The notes below the pieces were generated by a model that ran no database searches, was not told the origin of the DNA, and saw only the letters and a list, made by a program, of their open reading frames with translations. The position numbers and the translations under genes were made by a program. Source: Arcobacter ellisii (lineage in GTDB: Bacteria > Campylobacterota > Campylobacteria > Campylobacterales > Arcobacteraceae). From it: a DNA stretch of 64,000 nt. Location of the stretch: assembly GCF_003544915.1 (NCBI RefSeq), contig NZ_CP032097.1, forward strand, positions 2,418,001 to 2,482,000, read 5' to 3'. This document shows positions 1-9,910 of this stretch, piece after piece (within the stretch, counting starts at the first letter, position 1; the number at the start of each line of letters is the position of its first letter).

Positions 1-751
1 TATCTATTTTAAATTGGTTTATTAAATCGTAATTAATTTCATCAAATATAATCTTTCTAGTTGCCATTGCTAATATTGCATCTAAAAGAAATGGTTCTTT
101 AAAATTTATTTTAGATTTTTCAAAACCAAAATGATTACACAATTCATCACTATTATTATAAGTAATTACATGTGCATCTGTTTTAAAATCTTTAAATTCA
201 GATGGGATAATTGCTACATCATTCTCATTCATTAACTCAAGTGGTTTTAATTTTGCATTTTTATACTCTTCAAAAGAACCATGCCAAGTAATATGATCTT
301 CAGTAATTGGTAATAATAAATAAATATTAGGTTTTGATTTATGAGTATAGTGTAATGTAAAAGATGAAGTTTCTAAAATCCATATCTTTTTATTTTCATC
401 TAGATGACTTAATGGTATTCCAATATTTCCACCACAAACTGAATCATACTCATTTAATAAATGTTGACACATTTGTGTTGTAGTTGTTTTTCCATTAGTT
501 CCAGATATCCAAATAGAAAAAGGCATAATTTCTTGAAATAAATCATAGTCACTAATCACATTATTTGAATTTAAAACCATTTGATTATAAGGTGGAATTC
601 CAGGACTTACAACTGTTAATTCATCAGAATTTTTATCATAAGTATCAAAATCTTTATCATCATATAATACAGCATTAGGAAATTTATCTTTTAAAGCTAA
701 TGCCGTAATACCTTTACCTAAAATTCTTATTTTTTTATTATCTATTTTCAT
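1..751 (-). CDS. murD: UDP-N-acetylmuramoyl-L-alanine--D-glutamate ligase, C-terminus outside window
   Basis: Cytoplasmic Mur ligase that adds D-glutamate to UDP-MurNAc-L-Ala using ATP. About 250 N-terminal residues are visible. They begin MKIDNKKIRILGKGITA, followed by the ATP-binding P-loop SGTNGKTTTT, an ETSSF stretch and an ITEDH(I)TWHG stretch typical of Mur ligase central domains. The reading frame is open to the window edge, so the C-terminal domain lies outside. The ATG at 751 is 9 bases after the mraY stop, so the two are probably one minus-strand transcript. The N-terminal Rossmann-like domain looks short, as in other campylobacterial MurD proteins (from memory). Confidence 0.9.
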   Translation of the reverse strand, partial: MKIDNKKIRILGKGITALALKDKFPNAVLYDDKDFDTYDKNSDELTVVSPGIPPYNQMVLNSNNVISDYDLFQEIMPFSIWISGTNGKTTTTQMCQHLLNEYDSVCGGNIGIPLSHLDENKKIWILETSSFTLHYTHKSKPNIYLLLPITEDHITWHGSFEEYKNAKLKPLELMNENDVAIIPSEFKDFKTDAHVITYNNSDELCNHFGFEKSKINFKEPFLLDAILAMATRKIIFDEINYDLINQFKID

Positions 752-760
752 TACTTTTCT

Positions 761-1822
761 TTATCTGATTTTTAAACTTAATAAAGCTACTAAGTTTGTC
801 ATAAATGCAATAATCCAAAATCTTACAATGATTTTATTTTCTTTCCAACCTTTTTTTTCAAAATGGTGATGAATAGGTGCCATTAAAAATATTCTTTTTT
901 GTCTTAATTTATAAGAACCAACTTGTAATATTACAGATACTGTTTCTAATACAAATATAAATCCAATTGCTAATAATAATATTTCTGATTTTGCAACTAT
1001 TGCCATGTAACCCATAAATGCACCTAAAGGTAAAGAACCTGAATCCCCCATAAATATCTCTGCTGGATGAGAGTTAAACCATAAGAATCCAATCAAAGCT
1101 CCACATATTGCACTTCCCATAATTGCTAATTCACCTACAGTTTGAATATTTGGTAATAATAAATAAGTTGAAAATATTGCATGACCTGTTACATAAGCTA
1201 AAACTGATAATGTAAAAAATGCAAGTATTGATGGAACTGTTGCTAAACCATCTAGTCCATCAGTTAAATTAACAGCATTTGATGTACCAACAATAATAAA
1301 CATCCAAAATACAACTGCTAAAATTCCCATATCAAAAACTGGATATTTGTAAAATGGTGTATATAATTCACTTGAATGTCCATAATGATAAGCTATAAAT
1401 GAGATAATTGCTGCGCAAAGAAATTGTAACATCAATTTTGCTCTAGCACTTAAACCAGCAGAATTTTTTTCTTTTGATATTTTTGAATAATCATCTTGTA
1501 TACCAATTAATGAAAAAAGTGCTAAACAAAGTAATCCACCAACAACATAATAGTTACTTAATTTTGCTGTTAATATTGTTGCAATAATTGTTGCAAATAT
1601 AAATACAACTCCACCCATAGTTGGTGTCCCTACTTTTGTTTGATGCGTTTCGGGAGCATATTCATATATAGGTTGAGAAGCTTTTTTTGCTCTTGCCCAA
1701 CGAATAAATTTTGGCATTAAATACATTGTTAAAACAAAAGCTATAAAAAAACTCATTCCAGCTCTAACTGAAATGTATTGAAAGATATTGATATCTAGAT
1801 GTCTGTAAAACCAATAAAACAA
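761..1822 (-). CDS. mraY: Phospho-N-acetylmuramoyl-pentapeptide transferase (MraY)
   Basis: Polytopic inner-membrane enzyme that moves phospho-MurNAc-pentapeptide onto undecaprenyl phosphate to make lipid I. At 353 residues it has normal length. The catalytic DD pair is at about 110-111, NLTDGLDG at 185-192, MGDSGS at 258-263 and the PIHHHFE motif at 316-322, all diagnostic for MraY. About ten hydrophobic helices alternate with these loops. It is first in a minus-strand pair with murD. A -10-like element for it lies at 1854-1859, in the short divergent gap with gpmI. Confidence 0.96.
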   Translation of the reverse strand: MFYWFYRHLDINIFQYISVRAGMSFFIAFVLTMYLMPKFIRWARAKKASQPIYEYAPETHQTKVGTPTMGGVVFIFATIIATILTAKLSNYYVVGGLLCLALFSLIGIQDDYSKISKEKNSAGLSARAKLMLQFLCAAIISFIAYHYGHSSELYTPFYKYPVFDMGILAVVFWMFIIVGTSNAVNLTDGLDGLATVPSILAFFTLSVLAYVTGHAIFSTYLLLPNIQTVGELAIMGSAICGALIGFLWFNSHPAEIFMGDSGSLPLGAFMGYMAIVAKSEILLLAIGFIFVLETVSVILQVGSYKLRQKRIFLMAPIHHHFEKKGWKENKIIVRFWIIAFMTNLVALLSLKIR

Positions 1823-1837
1823 ACTTGAACCTTGATT

Positions 1838-1881
1838 TTGATATAATTGCGCGATTATAATATATAATACTTTTTAAAAGG
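1838..1881. promoter_or_regulatory. Divergent promoter region between mraY and gpmI
   Basis: The 67-base gap holds TATAAT on the plus strand at 1842-1847 and, on the minus strand, TATAAT read from 1859 to 1854. A second plus-strand TATAAT-like string (TATATAATAC) follows at 1861. AAAAGG at 1876-1881 is the gpmI ribosome site. Both genes can therefore be driven from this gap, with the two -10 boxes almost overlapping. Assignments are by motif only. Confidence 0.45.
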
Positions 1882-1889
1882 TTTAAATA

Positions 1890-3365
1890 ATGACAAATAA
1901 AACGCTACTTATAATAACTGATGGAATTGGATATAACTCATCAAATGAATATAATGCTTTTTTCAGTGCAAATACTCCAACATATGATTATTTATTTAAA
2001 AATGTCCCATACTCTTTAATTCACACTTATGGAAATTTTGTTGGTCTTCCAGATGGACAAATGGGAAATAGTGAAGTAGGACACATGACTATTGGAAGTG
2101 GAAGAATTTTATATCAAGATTTAGTAAAAATAAATATTGCTATTGAAAAAAACACTTTAAAAGATAATGAAGTATTAAAAACTACAATCAATAATTCAAA
2201 CAATATTCATCTTTTAGGATTATTAAGTGATGGTGGTGTTCACTCTCATATTGACCACATTATTGCAATGGCAAAAATTGCAAAAGAATTCAATAAAAAA
2301 GTATTTATACATATTATTACTGATGGTAGAGATGTAGCTCCTGATTGTGCACAAAAATATATAAATCAAATTTTAGAGATTTGTGATGAATATATAAAAA
2401 TTGCAACTATTGCTGGAAGATATTATACAATGGATAGAGATAATAGATGGGATAGAGTTAAAAAAGGTTATGATGCAATAACATTTGCAACTCCTTTAAC
2501 TACAAGTGACATTTCATCTTATTTAAAAGATTCATATGAAAACCAAATCTTTGATGAGTTTATTGTTCCAACTGCATTTGAAGGATATGAAGGTATAAAA
2601 GAGAATGATGGAATAATTTTCTGTAATTTTAGAAGTGATAGAATGAGAGAAATTTCTTCTGTTTTTGCAAATAAAAATTTTAATGAATTTGATACATTTA
2701 AAGGTTCATTAAATCTTGCAACAATGACACAATATGATAAAAATACGCCTATTCCTGTTTTATTTCCTAAAGAATCTCCAAAAAATACTTTAGCTGAAGT
2801 AATTTCAAATGCTGGTTTATCTCAACTTCATACTGCTGAAACAGAAAAATATGCCCACGTTACATTTTTCTTTAATGGAGGGGTTGAAGAACCTATGTTA
2901 AATGAAACAAGAGTTTTAATTCCTTCACCTCAAGTTGCAACATATGATTTACAACCTGAAATGTCTGCACCTCAAGTTGGAGATGCTGTTAGAACTGCTA
3001 TGAATAATAATACAGATTTTATTGTAGTAAACTTTGCAAATGGTGATATGGTTGGACATACAGGTGTATTTGATGCAGCTGTAAAAGCTGTTGAAGCTGT
3101 TGATTTTGAATTAGGTTTAATTTTTGAACTAGCAAAAAAACAAAATTACAATATTGTATTAACATCTGACCATGGAAATTGCGAAATGATGAAAGATGAA
3201 GATGGAAATATTCTAACTAATCATACTGTTGGAGATGTTTATTGTTTCGTTTATGCAAATGGGGTTAAAGAGGTTAAAACTGGTAGTTTAAATAATATTG
3301 CTCCAACAGTTTTAAAATTGATGAATTTAGAAATCCCTCAAGAGATGGATGAACCATTAATATAA
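1890..3365 (+). CDS. gpmI: 2,3-bisphosphoglycerate-independent phosphoglycerate mutase
   Basis: Converts 3-phosphoglycerate and 2-phosphoglycerate in glycolysis and gluconeogenesis, using two Mn2+ ions and a phosphoserine intermediate. It has 491 residues, slightly shorter than the usual ~510. The alkaline-phosphatase-superfamily metal motif ITDG is at 9-12, the nucleophile is Ser61 in GNSEVGH, HSHIDH is near 118-123, and the C-terminal metal motif TSDHGNCE is followed by NHTVGDV. The ATG has AAAAGG upstream. It is followed after 10 bases by an ABC ATPase gene and PBP1A on the same strand, probably one transcript without functional linkage. Confidence 0.96.
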   Translation: MTNKTLLIITDGIGYNSSNEYNAFFSANTPTYDYLFKNVPYSLIHTYGNFVGLPDGQMGNSEVGHMTIGSGRILYQDLVKINIAIEKNTLKDNEVLKTTINNSNNIHLLGLLSDGGVHSHIDHIIAMAKIAKEFNKKVFIHIITDGRDVAPDCAQKYINQILEICDEYIKIATIAGRYYTMDRDNRWDRVKKGYDAITFATPLTTSDISSYLKDSYENQIFDEFIVPTAFEGYEGIKENDGIIFCNFRSDRMREISSVFANKNFNEFDTFKGSLNLATMTQYDKNTPIPVLFPKESPKNTLAEVISNAGLSQLHTAETEKYAHVTFFFNGGVEEPMLNETRVLIPSPQVATYDLQPEMSAPQVGDAVRTAMNNNTDFIVVNFANGDMVGHTGVFDAAVKAVEAVDFELGLIFELAKKQNYNIVLTSDHGNCEMMKDEDGNILTNHTVGDVYCFVYANGVKEVKTGSLNNIAPTVLKLMNLEIPQEMDEPLI

Positions 3366-3375
3366 AAGATTTGTT

Positions 3376-4071
3376 GTGTCATATATAAATATAAAAAATT
3401 TAAAAATTTATACAAATGAGAAAACATTAGTAAATTTATCATTTAATATTACTAATTCAACTGCTTTAATTGGTGAAAGTGGAAGTGGAAAATCTTTAAC
3501 GCTAAAAGCTTTATTGAATCTTCTTCCAAGTTCAATGAAAATTGATAAAGATATAGATTCTGATTTTGAATTAAATTATGACACAATTGCTTTTATTCCT
3601 CAAAATCCTTTTACCTCTTTGTCATCAATGACAAAAATAAAAAATCAATTTTTTTGTAGTGAAGAAAAAAAAGAAGAAGTATTAAAACTTTTAGATTTAG
3701 ATAAATCAATATTAAATAAATTTCCTCCTCAACTAAGTGGTGGACAAATTCAAAGAGTTGTAATTGCAATTGCCTTAAGTAGAAATGCAAAAATACTTTT
3801 ACTTGATGAACCAACAACTGCTTTAGATTTTGAGAACAAAAACAATATCATTAATATTATCAATGATTTAAAAAAACAATTAAATGTTTTAATACTTTTT
3901 GTTACCCATGATATAGATTCAATAAAAGATATTTGTAACGAGATAGTTATTATTAAAAATGGAAAAGTTATTGAAAATGGTTTAACAAATATTGTTTTAT
4001 CTTCACCAAAAGAAGATTACACAAAAAGATTGATTAACTCAACTTTTAAAAATAAAAATTTTAGGAATTAA
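3376..4071 (+). CDS. ABC transporter ATP-binding protein, peptide/nickel-importer-like
   Basis: A stand-alone ATPase subunit of 231 residues. It shows Walker A (GESGSGKS), a Q-loop (AFIPQNPFTSL), the signature LSGGQIQR, Walker B (LLLDEPTTALD) and the switch histidine in FVTHD. The order and spacing resemble DppD/OppD/NikD-type importers, but the C-terminal oligopeptide extension of that family is absent. The start is GTG at 3376, 10 bases after gpmI, and the stop is 2 bases before the PBP1A start. No permease or binding-protein gene is adjacent, so its partner and substrate cannot be told. Confidence 0.8.
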   Translation: MSYINIKNLKIYTNEKTLVNLSFNITNSTALIGESGSGKSLTLKALLNLLPSSMKIDKDIDSDFELNYDTIAFIPQNPFTSLSSMTKIKNQFFCSEEKKEEVLKLLDLDKSILNKFPPQLSGGQIQRVVIAIALSRNAKILLLDEPTTALDFENKNNIINIINDLKKQLNVLILFVTHDIDSIKDICNEIVIIKNGKVIENGLTNIVLSSPKEDYTKRLINSTFKNKNFRN

Positions 4072-4073
4072 TT

Positions 4074-6053
4074 ATGATGAAATATATTTTTGGTCTTTTA
4101 GTTATTGCTGGATTGGCCGTTTTTGGTTGGCTTTATAATTTATATGAAGAGATTAAACACGATGTTGATTCAGTTGTAAATTATTCACCAAAACAAAGTA
4201 CTCAATTTTTTGACAAAGATGGTAACTTATTAGCAAATACATTCAAAGATGAAAATAGAGAATATGTAAAATATGATGATATTCCTGCAAGAATTATTGA
4301 AGGTTTAGTTGCAATTGAAGATACACAATTTTTCGAACACTATGGAATTAATCCAGATGCAATTAGCCGTGCTATGATTAAAAATATTAAAGCTGGTGGA
4401 TATGTTGAAGGAGCAAGTACTTTAACTCAACAATTAATTAAATTGCTTGTTTTAAGTAGAGAAAAAAAATTGATGAGAAAAGTAAAAGAAGCACTACTTG
4501 CTATTAGGTTAGAAACTGTTCTTACAAAAGAAGAAATACTTGAAAGATACTTGAATCATGTATATTTTGGACATGGTTATTATGGAATAAAAACAGCTGC
4601 AAAAGGATATTTTAATAAAGACTTATATGAATTATCTTTAAAAGAGATGGCAATTCTTGTTGGACTTCCAAGAGCTCCAAGTTTTTATGACCCGACAAAA
4701 AATCTTAAAATTTCACTTGCTCGTGCAAATCAAGTAATTACAAGATTAAATACTCTTGGGTGGATTAATAAAGAACAATATGAAGAGTCAATGAAAGAGA
4801 CACCTGTTATTTATAATCAAACTTTAACAAAAAATAAAGCACCTTATGCAGTTGATTATGCAATTAGTTTATTAATAAATGATATTCCTGACATATTATA
4901 TGGTGGATATAAAATTTATTTAACTATTGATTTAAGTGCACAAGAAATTGCAAGAGATGCATTAAAAGCCTCTTATGATGAGGCAATAAAAAGAGATTTA
5001 GATTTTAGAAAAAATTCAAAAAATCCAAATGATGATACTTATGTTAAAGAGTTAAATGGTGCAATGATTTCATTAGAAAGTGGAACAGGAAGAATTCTTG
5101 CTTTTGTTGGTGGTGTAGATTATAATCAATCTGTATTTAATAGAGCATATCAATCAAAAAGACAAGCAGGAAGTGCAATAAAACCTTTTTTATATCAAAC
5201 AGCTTTAAATGAGGGATATAATCCTGCCTCACAATTATTTGATATTTCAAGAACTTATAACTATACAGTTGGTGGTGTTCAGAAAAAATGGCAACCAAAA
5301 AACTATGGAGGAAATTTCGAAGGAGTTGTTAGTCTTAGAGATTCATTAGTTGCTTCAAGAAATTTATCAACACTAAATCTTGTTACTGATGTTGGTGTTC
5401 CAGTTGTAACTGAAGCACTAAAAAAATATGGTTTTAATGATATTGTTGACAATTTATCTATAACATTAGGTTCAATGAGTGTTTCATTAGTTGAATTTAG
5501 TGAAGCATATAGTGCTTTTGCAAATAATGGAACACAAGTAAAACCATATATTATTGAACAAATTGTAAATAAAGATGGAAAAACAGTAACTTTTGAACCA
5601 CAAACAAAAGAGATTAATACTCCTGAGCAAAATTATTTAATGACATCAATTTTAACTGATGTAGTAAATAAAGGTACAGGAAAATCTGCTCAAGTTCCAG
5701 GTATTGAATTAGCTGGAAAAACTGGTACAACAAATAATAATGTTGATGCTTGGTTCTGCGGTTATTCTCCATCAATTCAAACTATTGTTTGGTTTGGAAA
5801 TGATAATAACACTCCAATGAGAAAAACTGAAACTGGTGGAAAAATTGCTGGACCTGCTTTCTCATATTTCTTTAAAAAATATTTAGAAATTCATCCAGAA
5901 ATTCCAAGAAATTTTATAAAACCTGATAATGTTTATAGTACAACAATAAATGGTAAAGAAGAGTTTTATACTGATATTTCTCCTGTACCAGAAATTGATT
6001 CTTTAATTCAACAACAACCACTAAATCCAAATGAAGAAGTTTTAGAATTCTAA
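4074..6053 (+). CDS. Penicillin-binding protein 1A (bifunctional transglycosylase/transpeptidase)
   Basis: Class A PBP anchored by one N-terminal helix (about residues 3-20), polymerising and cross-linking peptidoglycan in the periplasm. The GT51 domain shows the catalytic Glu region AIEDTQFFEHYG near residue 82 and GASTLTQQL. The transpeptidase domain has the SxxK serine at about 367 (GSAIKP), an SRN triad motif and KTGT near 549. Its 659 residues match campylobacterial PBP1A. The ATG at 4074 is 2 bases after the ABC stop, and an in-frame ATG follows at 4077. A strong hairpin terminator ends the unit. Confidence 0.93.
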   Translation: MMKYIFGLLVIAGLAVFGWLYNLYEEIKHDVDSVVNYSPKQSTQFFDKDGNLLANTFKDENREYVKYDDIPARIIEGLVAIEDTQFFEHYGINPDAISRAMIKNIKAGGYVEGASTLTQQLIKLLVLSREKKLMRKVKEALLAIRLETVLTKEEILERYLNHVYFGHGYYGIKTAAKGYFNKDLYELSLKEMAILVGLPRAPSFYDPTKNLKISLARANQVITRLNTLGWINKEQYEESMKETPVIYNQTLTKNKAPYAVDYAISLLINDIPDILYGGYKIYLTIDLSAQEIARDALKASYDEAIKRDLDFRKNSKNPNDDTYVKELNGAMISLESGTGRILAFVGGVDYNQSVFNRAYQSKRQAGSAIKPFLYQTALNEGYNPASQLFDISRTYNYTVGGVQKKWQPKNYGGNFEGVVSLRDSLVASRNLSTLNLVTDVGVPVVTEALKKYGFNDIVDNLSITLGSMSVSLVEFSEAYSAFANNGTQVKPYIIEQIVNKDGKTVTFEPQTKEINTPEQNYLMTSILTDVVNKGTGKSAQVPGIELAGKTGTTNNNVDAWFCGYSPSIQTIVWFGNDNNTPMRKTETGGKIAGPAFSYFFKKYLEIHPEIPRNFIKPDNVYSTTINGKEEFYTDISPVPEIDSLIQQQPLNPNEEVLEF

Positions 6054-6095
6054 TAAAACTTCTTTAGAGTTTTACTTTTAAATTATACTAATAAA

Positions 6096-6132
6096 AAAAG
6101 GGGCAAGTTCATCTGAACTTGCCCCTTTTGGT
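6096..6132. terminator. Bidirectional intrinsic terminator between PBP1A and glnA
   Basis: A perfect 16-bp inverted repeat, with arms at 6096-6111 and 6114-6129, has a GGGGCAAG core and A/T-rich outer ends that act as the U-tract in both directions. It lies between convergent genes and can end both transcripts. Confidence 0.9.
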
Positions 6133-6147
6133 TTTAAGAATATATTC

Positions 6148-7575
6148 TTAGCAAGAATACATTGTTTTAAATTCGAATGCAGTTGGTCTTGCTTCGTAAG
6201 GCCAAACTTGAGTTTCAAATTTATAGTGTTGATAAGTATCAATCATTTCTTGAGAGAATACTGGTTTTAAGAAATCATTATCTCTAATTAAAGCTTCTAA
6301 TGCTCCTCTTAATGTATGAGGCATTTGAGGAATTTGTCTTTCTCTAATTTCATCTAAAGATAATTCAAATAAATCGTCATCCATTGGTCCAACTGGCTCA
6401 TATTTATTTTTAATACCATCTAAACCAGCCATTAACATTGCTGCAAATCCTAAATATGGGCAAGAAGTTGAATCTGGGAATCTCATTTCAATTCTTGTTG
6501 CTTTTTCACCTGCTCCATAAGGAATTCTACAAGAAGCAGATCTGTTTTGAGATGAATAAGTTAAGATTGAAGGAGCTTCAAATCCTGGAATTAATCTTTT
6601 ATAAGAGTTAGTTGATGCATTTGTGAATGCTGCAACAGCTCTAGCGTGTTTAAATACTCCACCAACATAATGTCTAGCAGTTTCACTTAAATTACCATAT
6701 TCACCTTGTTTGTAGAATAGGTTTTTACCATCTTTCCAGATTGATTGGTGTACGTGCATTCCATTTCCATTATCACCATAAAGTGGTTTTGGCATAAATG
6801 TAGCAGATTTACCATTTAAGTGTGCAACCATTTTGATTACATATTTTAATTTTTGTACGTTATCAGAAGCTTCAATTAAATCTCCAAATACTATACCGAT
6901 TTCATGTTGACCTTGAGCAACTTCGTGGTGTCCTAAAACAACTTCAAGACCAACTTGCTCTAATACTGTCATCATTTCAGCTCTTAAATCAACACCTGTA
7001 TCAATTGGAGCTACTGGGAAATATCCACCTTTAGTTCTAGGTCTATGACCCATATTTCCACCTTCCATATCTACAGAATCATTCCATTCACCATCTTCTG
7101 AATCAACTCTATAATAAGACTCATTTATTGTATCTTTAATTTTTACATCTTCAAATACAAAAAACTCATTTTCAGGTCCGAAATATGCAACATCACCTAA
7201 TCCAGATTCTGCAAGGTGTTTTAATGCTTTTTTAGCAATTGATCTTGGACATTTTTCGTACATTTCATTTTTATAAATGTCATAAACATCACAAATAACA
7301 ATGATTGTAGAATCAGCAGTAAATGGATCTAAGAATGCTGTTTCAACATCTGGTTTTAAAAGCATATCTGATTTGTGAATTGGTTGCCATGCTTCAATAG
7401 AAGAACCATCAAATGGCATTCCATTTTCTAAAGTAGAAGCACTTACTGCGCTAAATTTATATGTAACGTGGTGCCACATACCTTTCATATCTGTAAATCT
7501 GAAATCTACAAATTTAACTTCATTTGCTTTACTATACTCAAAAAATTCTTCAATACTATTAACGAACTTACCCAT
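6148..7575 (-). CDS. glnA: Glutamine synthetase, type I
   Basis: Makes glutamine from glutamate, ammonia and ATP as a cytoplasmic dodecamer. It has 475 residues, the normal GSI length, with [11 protein letters not shown], the metal and glutamate motifs GPENEFFVF and [10 protein letters not shown], and the ATP region [10 protein letters not shown]-like [11 protein letters not shown]. At the site of the adenylylated tyrosine (NLYDLP in enteric GS) this protein reads DLFELS, with Phe at about 403, so classical adenylylation cannot occur there. H. pylori GS is likewise reported to have Phe at this site. The ATG has a GAAGGAG ribosome site, and TATAAT-like strings lie in the 108-base gap upstream. 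Confidence 0.97.
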   Translation of the reverse strand: MGKFVNSIEEFFEYSKANEVKFVDFRFTDMKGMWHHVTYKFSAVSASTLENGMPFDGSSIEAWQPIHKSDMLLKPDVETAFLDPFTADSTIIVICDVYDIYKNEMYEKCPRSIAKKALKHLAESGLGDVAYFGPENEFFVFEDVKIKDTINESYYRVDSEDGEWNDSVDMEGGNMGHRPRTKGGYFPVAPIDTGVDLRAEMMTVLEQVGLEVVLGHHEVAQGQHEIGIVFGDLIEASDNVQKLKYVIKMVAHLNGKSATFMPKPLYGDNGNGMHVHQSIWKDGKNLFYKQGEYGNLSETARHYVGGVFKHARAVAAFTNASTNSYKRLIPGFEAPSILTYSSQNRSASCRIPYGAGEKATRIEMRFPDSTSCPYLGFAAMLMAGLDGIKNKYEPVGPMDDDLFELSLDEIRERQIPQMPHTLRGALEALIRDNDFLKPVFSQEMIDTYQHYKFETQVWPYEARPTAFEFKTMYSC

Positions 7576-7683
7576 AGGTTTAACTCCTTCAAATTATTTG
7601 AGTAATTGTATCCAAAAATATAAAAAATAAAATAAAACAGCTGTATATTTTTTATACAATTATATTTAAAATAATATGCCTTA

Positions 7684-8475
7684 TTAAAATTCAATATGTT
7701 TTCTGTCTCTACTATCAAAAGTTACACATTTTGAAAATCCTATCTCTTTTGATAAAGTAGTAATTTCATCATATTTAAAACCAATTTGTTCTAAATTATG
7801 TGCATCAGAACCAAATGTTATATCAATTCCCATTTCATAAGCCATTTCAAGTAGTTGTTTTGAAGGGTAAGATTCATTTATTGGTTTTCTAAGTCCTGCT
7901 GGATTTATTTCTAAAATCATATTTGATTTTTTAATTGCTATTAATGCATCTTTTGCAATAAGCCTAATATCTTTTTTAGGTAAGAACTTAAATACTTTTA
8001 TTAAATCAAAATGACCTACAATATCAAAAAGTCCAGTTTTTACCATTGATTTAATTGCATCAAAATATTCAACCCAAATTGTATCAATATCTTTTGATTT
8101 ATAAACACCTATAAATTCAGGATTATCAAATCCCCACATATCATTTTTATTTTTTAAAAAATGTACTGAACCAATTAAATAATCAACTTTTGCATTTAAT
8201 ATTTCATCTAATAAAAATCCATCTAAATAATCAACTTCATATGCTAATAAAATTTTAATTTTATCTTTGTATTTTTCTTTTGCTTCATTTATCCATTTTT
8301 CATATAGACTTTTTTGACTTATATCCATTCTATATTTTGGATCATAATTCATTGGAGCATGGTCTGAAAAACCATATTCATCTATACCTAATTCAATAGC
8401 TTTTTCAATATATTCATCAACTGTACCTGTTGCATGATTACATAAAATTGTATGATTATGTAAATCTATTCTCAT
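7684..8475 (-). CDS. Histidinol-phosphatase-like PHP-domain phosphoesterase
   Basis: PHP-superfamily metal-dependent phosphatase of 263 residues, the size of HisK/HisJ-type histidinol phosphatases. It starts with the metal motif DLHNHT, then GFSDHAP, EVDYLDG, GSVHFL, DIVGHFDLIK, LEINPAG and near the end FGSDAHNLEQIG, which together supply the tri-metal ligands. Histidinol-phosphate dephosphorylation in histidine synthesis is the likely role, although no other his gene is nearby. It sits between glnA and the moaED pair on the same strand. Confidence 0.8.
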   Translation of the reverse strand: MRIDLHNHTILCNHATGTVDEYIEKAIELGIDEYGFSDHAPMNYDPKYRMDISQKSLYEKWINEAKEKYKDKIKILLAYEVDYLDGFLLDEILNAKVDYLIGSVHFLKNKNDMWGFDNPEFIGVYKSKDIDTIWVEYFDAIKSMVKTGLFDIVGHFDLIKVFKFLPKKDIRLIAKDALIAIKKSNMILEINPAGLRKPINESYPSKQLLEMAYEMGIDITFGSDAHNLEQIGFKYDEITTLSKEIGFSKCVTFDSRDRKHIEF

Positions 8476-8500
8476 CTATCTTTAAAACCTTTCATAATTA

Positions 8501-8956
8501 TCAAGACAATAAGCCAGCACCTTTAATAGCTGTACTTCTATCTTTTGCATACACTCTTTGACCATTGATAATATCATATTTCCAAATTGGTGCTTGTGCT
8601 TTGAAATCTTCTACAAACTCATCAATAAGCTCTAAAGCAACTCTTCTTTTTGGACTACAAACAGCAGCAATATATGAACTTTCATGATTAAAAACATTAC
8701 CACGACTGTGAGCCATTAAAACAATTGCATTTTTTTCTTTTGCTTTTTCTTGCCATTTATCGAACCAATTATTTAAAATTGGTTCATAAATATCAAAACT
8801 TAATCCCTCAATTTGGTTTTCATCTCTTACAACTCCAACAAAAGTTATAATCGCCCCAAAATTTGAGTTTTTATATTTTTCATACCATTTATTAGTAATT
8901 TGTTCGACAGGTAGACTTCCATCAAAAAGTTCTAAAAACTCTTTTCTATTTTCCAT
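8501..8956 (-). CDS. moaE: Molybdopterin synthase catalytic (large) subunit
   Basis: With MoaD it inserts two sulfurs into cyclic pyranopterin monophosphate to give molybdopterin. I chose the ATG at 8956 (MENRKEFLELFDG, 151 residues) over an upstream in-frame ATG at 9004. The latter runs through the end of moaD, and the 8956 start has GGTGGA just upstream. Family motifs are GAIITFVGVVRD, AHSRGNVF, SPKRRVALELIDEF and the active-site lysine region APIWKYD. It lies one base after the moaD stop, so the two are translationally coupled. Confidence 0.92.
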   Translation of the reverse strand: MENRKEFLELFDGSLPVEQITNKWYEKYKNSNFGAIITFVGVVRDENQIEGLSFDIYEPILNNWFDKWQEKAKEKNAIVLMAHSRGNVFNHESSYIAAVCSPKRRVALELIDEFVEDFKAQAPIWKYDIINGQRVYAKDRSTAIKGAGLLS

Positions 8957-8957
8957 A

Positions 8958-9179
8958 TCATCCACCACAAACAGGAGGTAATAATGAAATTCTATCTCCA
9001 TCATTTAAAATTACATCTTTTGAAATAACAAGTGTATCATTTACAGCAACTGCACAAGTTTCTAACCAATTTGAAACAGAACTATCATTTTTTAAAATTT
9101 CACTTAATTGAGATAAATTACTTATTTCTAGACTCAAATCCTCTTTATTTATTGGACCTAAAAATTCAACTTTTACCAT
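8958..9179 (-). CDS. moaD: Molybdopterin synthase sulfur carrier (small) subunit
   Basis: A 73-residue ubiquitin-fold protein ending in LLPPVCGG. The C-terminal Gly-Gly is adenylylated by MoeB and then carries the thiocarboxylate used by MoaE. The central NDTLVISKDVILNDGDRISL matches the MoaD family. It is first in the moaD-moaE pair. The ATG at 9179 is preceded by AAGGG. Confidence 0.92.
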   Translation of the reverse strand: MVKVEFLGPINKEDLSLEISNLSQLSEILKNDSSVSNWLETCAVAVNDTLVISKDVILNDGDRISLLPPVCGG

Positions 9180-9250
9180 TTTAATCCCTTCTTATTATAT
9201 TTATACTATTATATCCACTTTCATTTTAACATAACAAGGACAAAAATTCT

Positions 9251-9910
9251 ATGATATTTTCAAAAATCGATTTTATAAATTTATTGCCTTTTCATATATT
9301 TATAAAAAAAAATATTAAATCTTCTCAATTAAAATCAATAATTGAATATAAAAAATCATATCCTTCATACATTACTAACAAATTTAAAAAAAGAAAAGTT
9401 GATAATGCTTTTATCTCTTCTATTGCATCAAAAAATGAAAAATTTTTAGATTTTGGAATAGTTGCAAAAGATGAAGTTTTATCAGTTTTATTAATTCCAG
9501 GAATTGAAGCAAAGGATTTTCAATCAAAAACTTCAAATGCCTTAGCTAATGTTTTAAATTTAAAAGGTGAAGTAATTATTGGGGATAAAGCTTTAAAATT
9601 TTATCACGATAATCCAAATACTTTAAAACTAGATTTGGCTAAAGAGTGGCAAAAAAAATATAATCTTCCTTTTGTATTTGCTGTTTTATGTTATAACAAA
9701 CATGAAAGAAGATTAAAAAAACTGACAAAAAATTTCAATAAAAAATATATAAAAATACCTCAATACATCCTAAAACAATATTCAAAAAGAAGTGGTGTAT
9801 CAAAAGAAAACATTTTAAAATATTTAGAAAAAATCGATTATGATTTAGGTTATAAAGAAAAACGAGCTTTAAAACTTTTTCTAAAATTAACTAAAGAAAA
9901 AAGGATATAA
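9251..9910 (+). CDS. mqnA: Chorismate dehydratase, futalosine menaquinone pathway
   Basis: Probable MqnA, which removes water from chorismate to give 3-[(1-carboxyvinyl)oxy]benzoate, the first step of the futalosine route to menaquinone. The protein has 219 residues with the family opening (F-S-K-I-D-F-I-N-L-L-P-F), a DNAFISSIAS substrate-loop region, a GEVIIGDKAL segment and a two-lobed periplasmic-binding-protein-like layout. It is shorter than actinobacterial MqnA (~280) but close to campylobacterial ones. The TAA touches the uppP ATG directly, so the two form an operon; uppP recycles undecaprenyl phosphate and has no metabolic link. Confidence 0.8.
   Translation: MIFSKIDFINLLPFHIFIKKNIKSSQLKSIIEYKKSYPSYITNKFKKRKVDNAFISSIASKNEKFLDFGIVAKDEVLSVLLIPGIEAKDFQSKTSNALANVLNLKGEVIIGDKALKFYHDNPNTLKLDLAKEWQKKYNLPFVFAVLCYNKHERRLKKLTKNFNKKYIKIPQYILKQYSKRSGVSKENILKYLEKIDYDLGYKEKRALKLFLKLTKEKRI

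Noticed and set aside
3611-3817. Minus-strand frame rich in Leu, Phe and His
   Set aside because: It is the mirror of the ABC ATPase gene. Similar Leu/His-rich mirrors occur at 10891-11079, 13401-13643, 52189-52371 and 52750-53001, with no ribosome site or family match.
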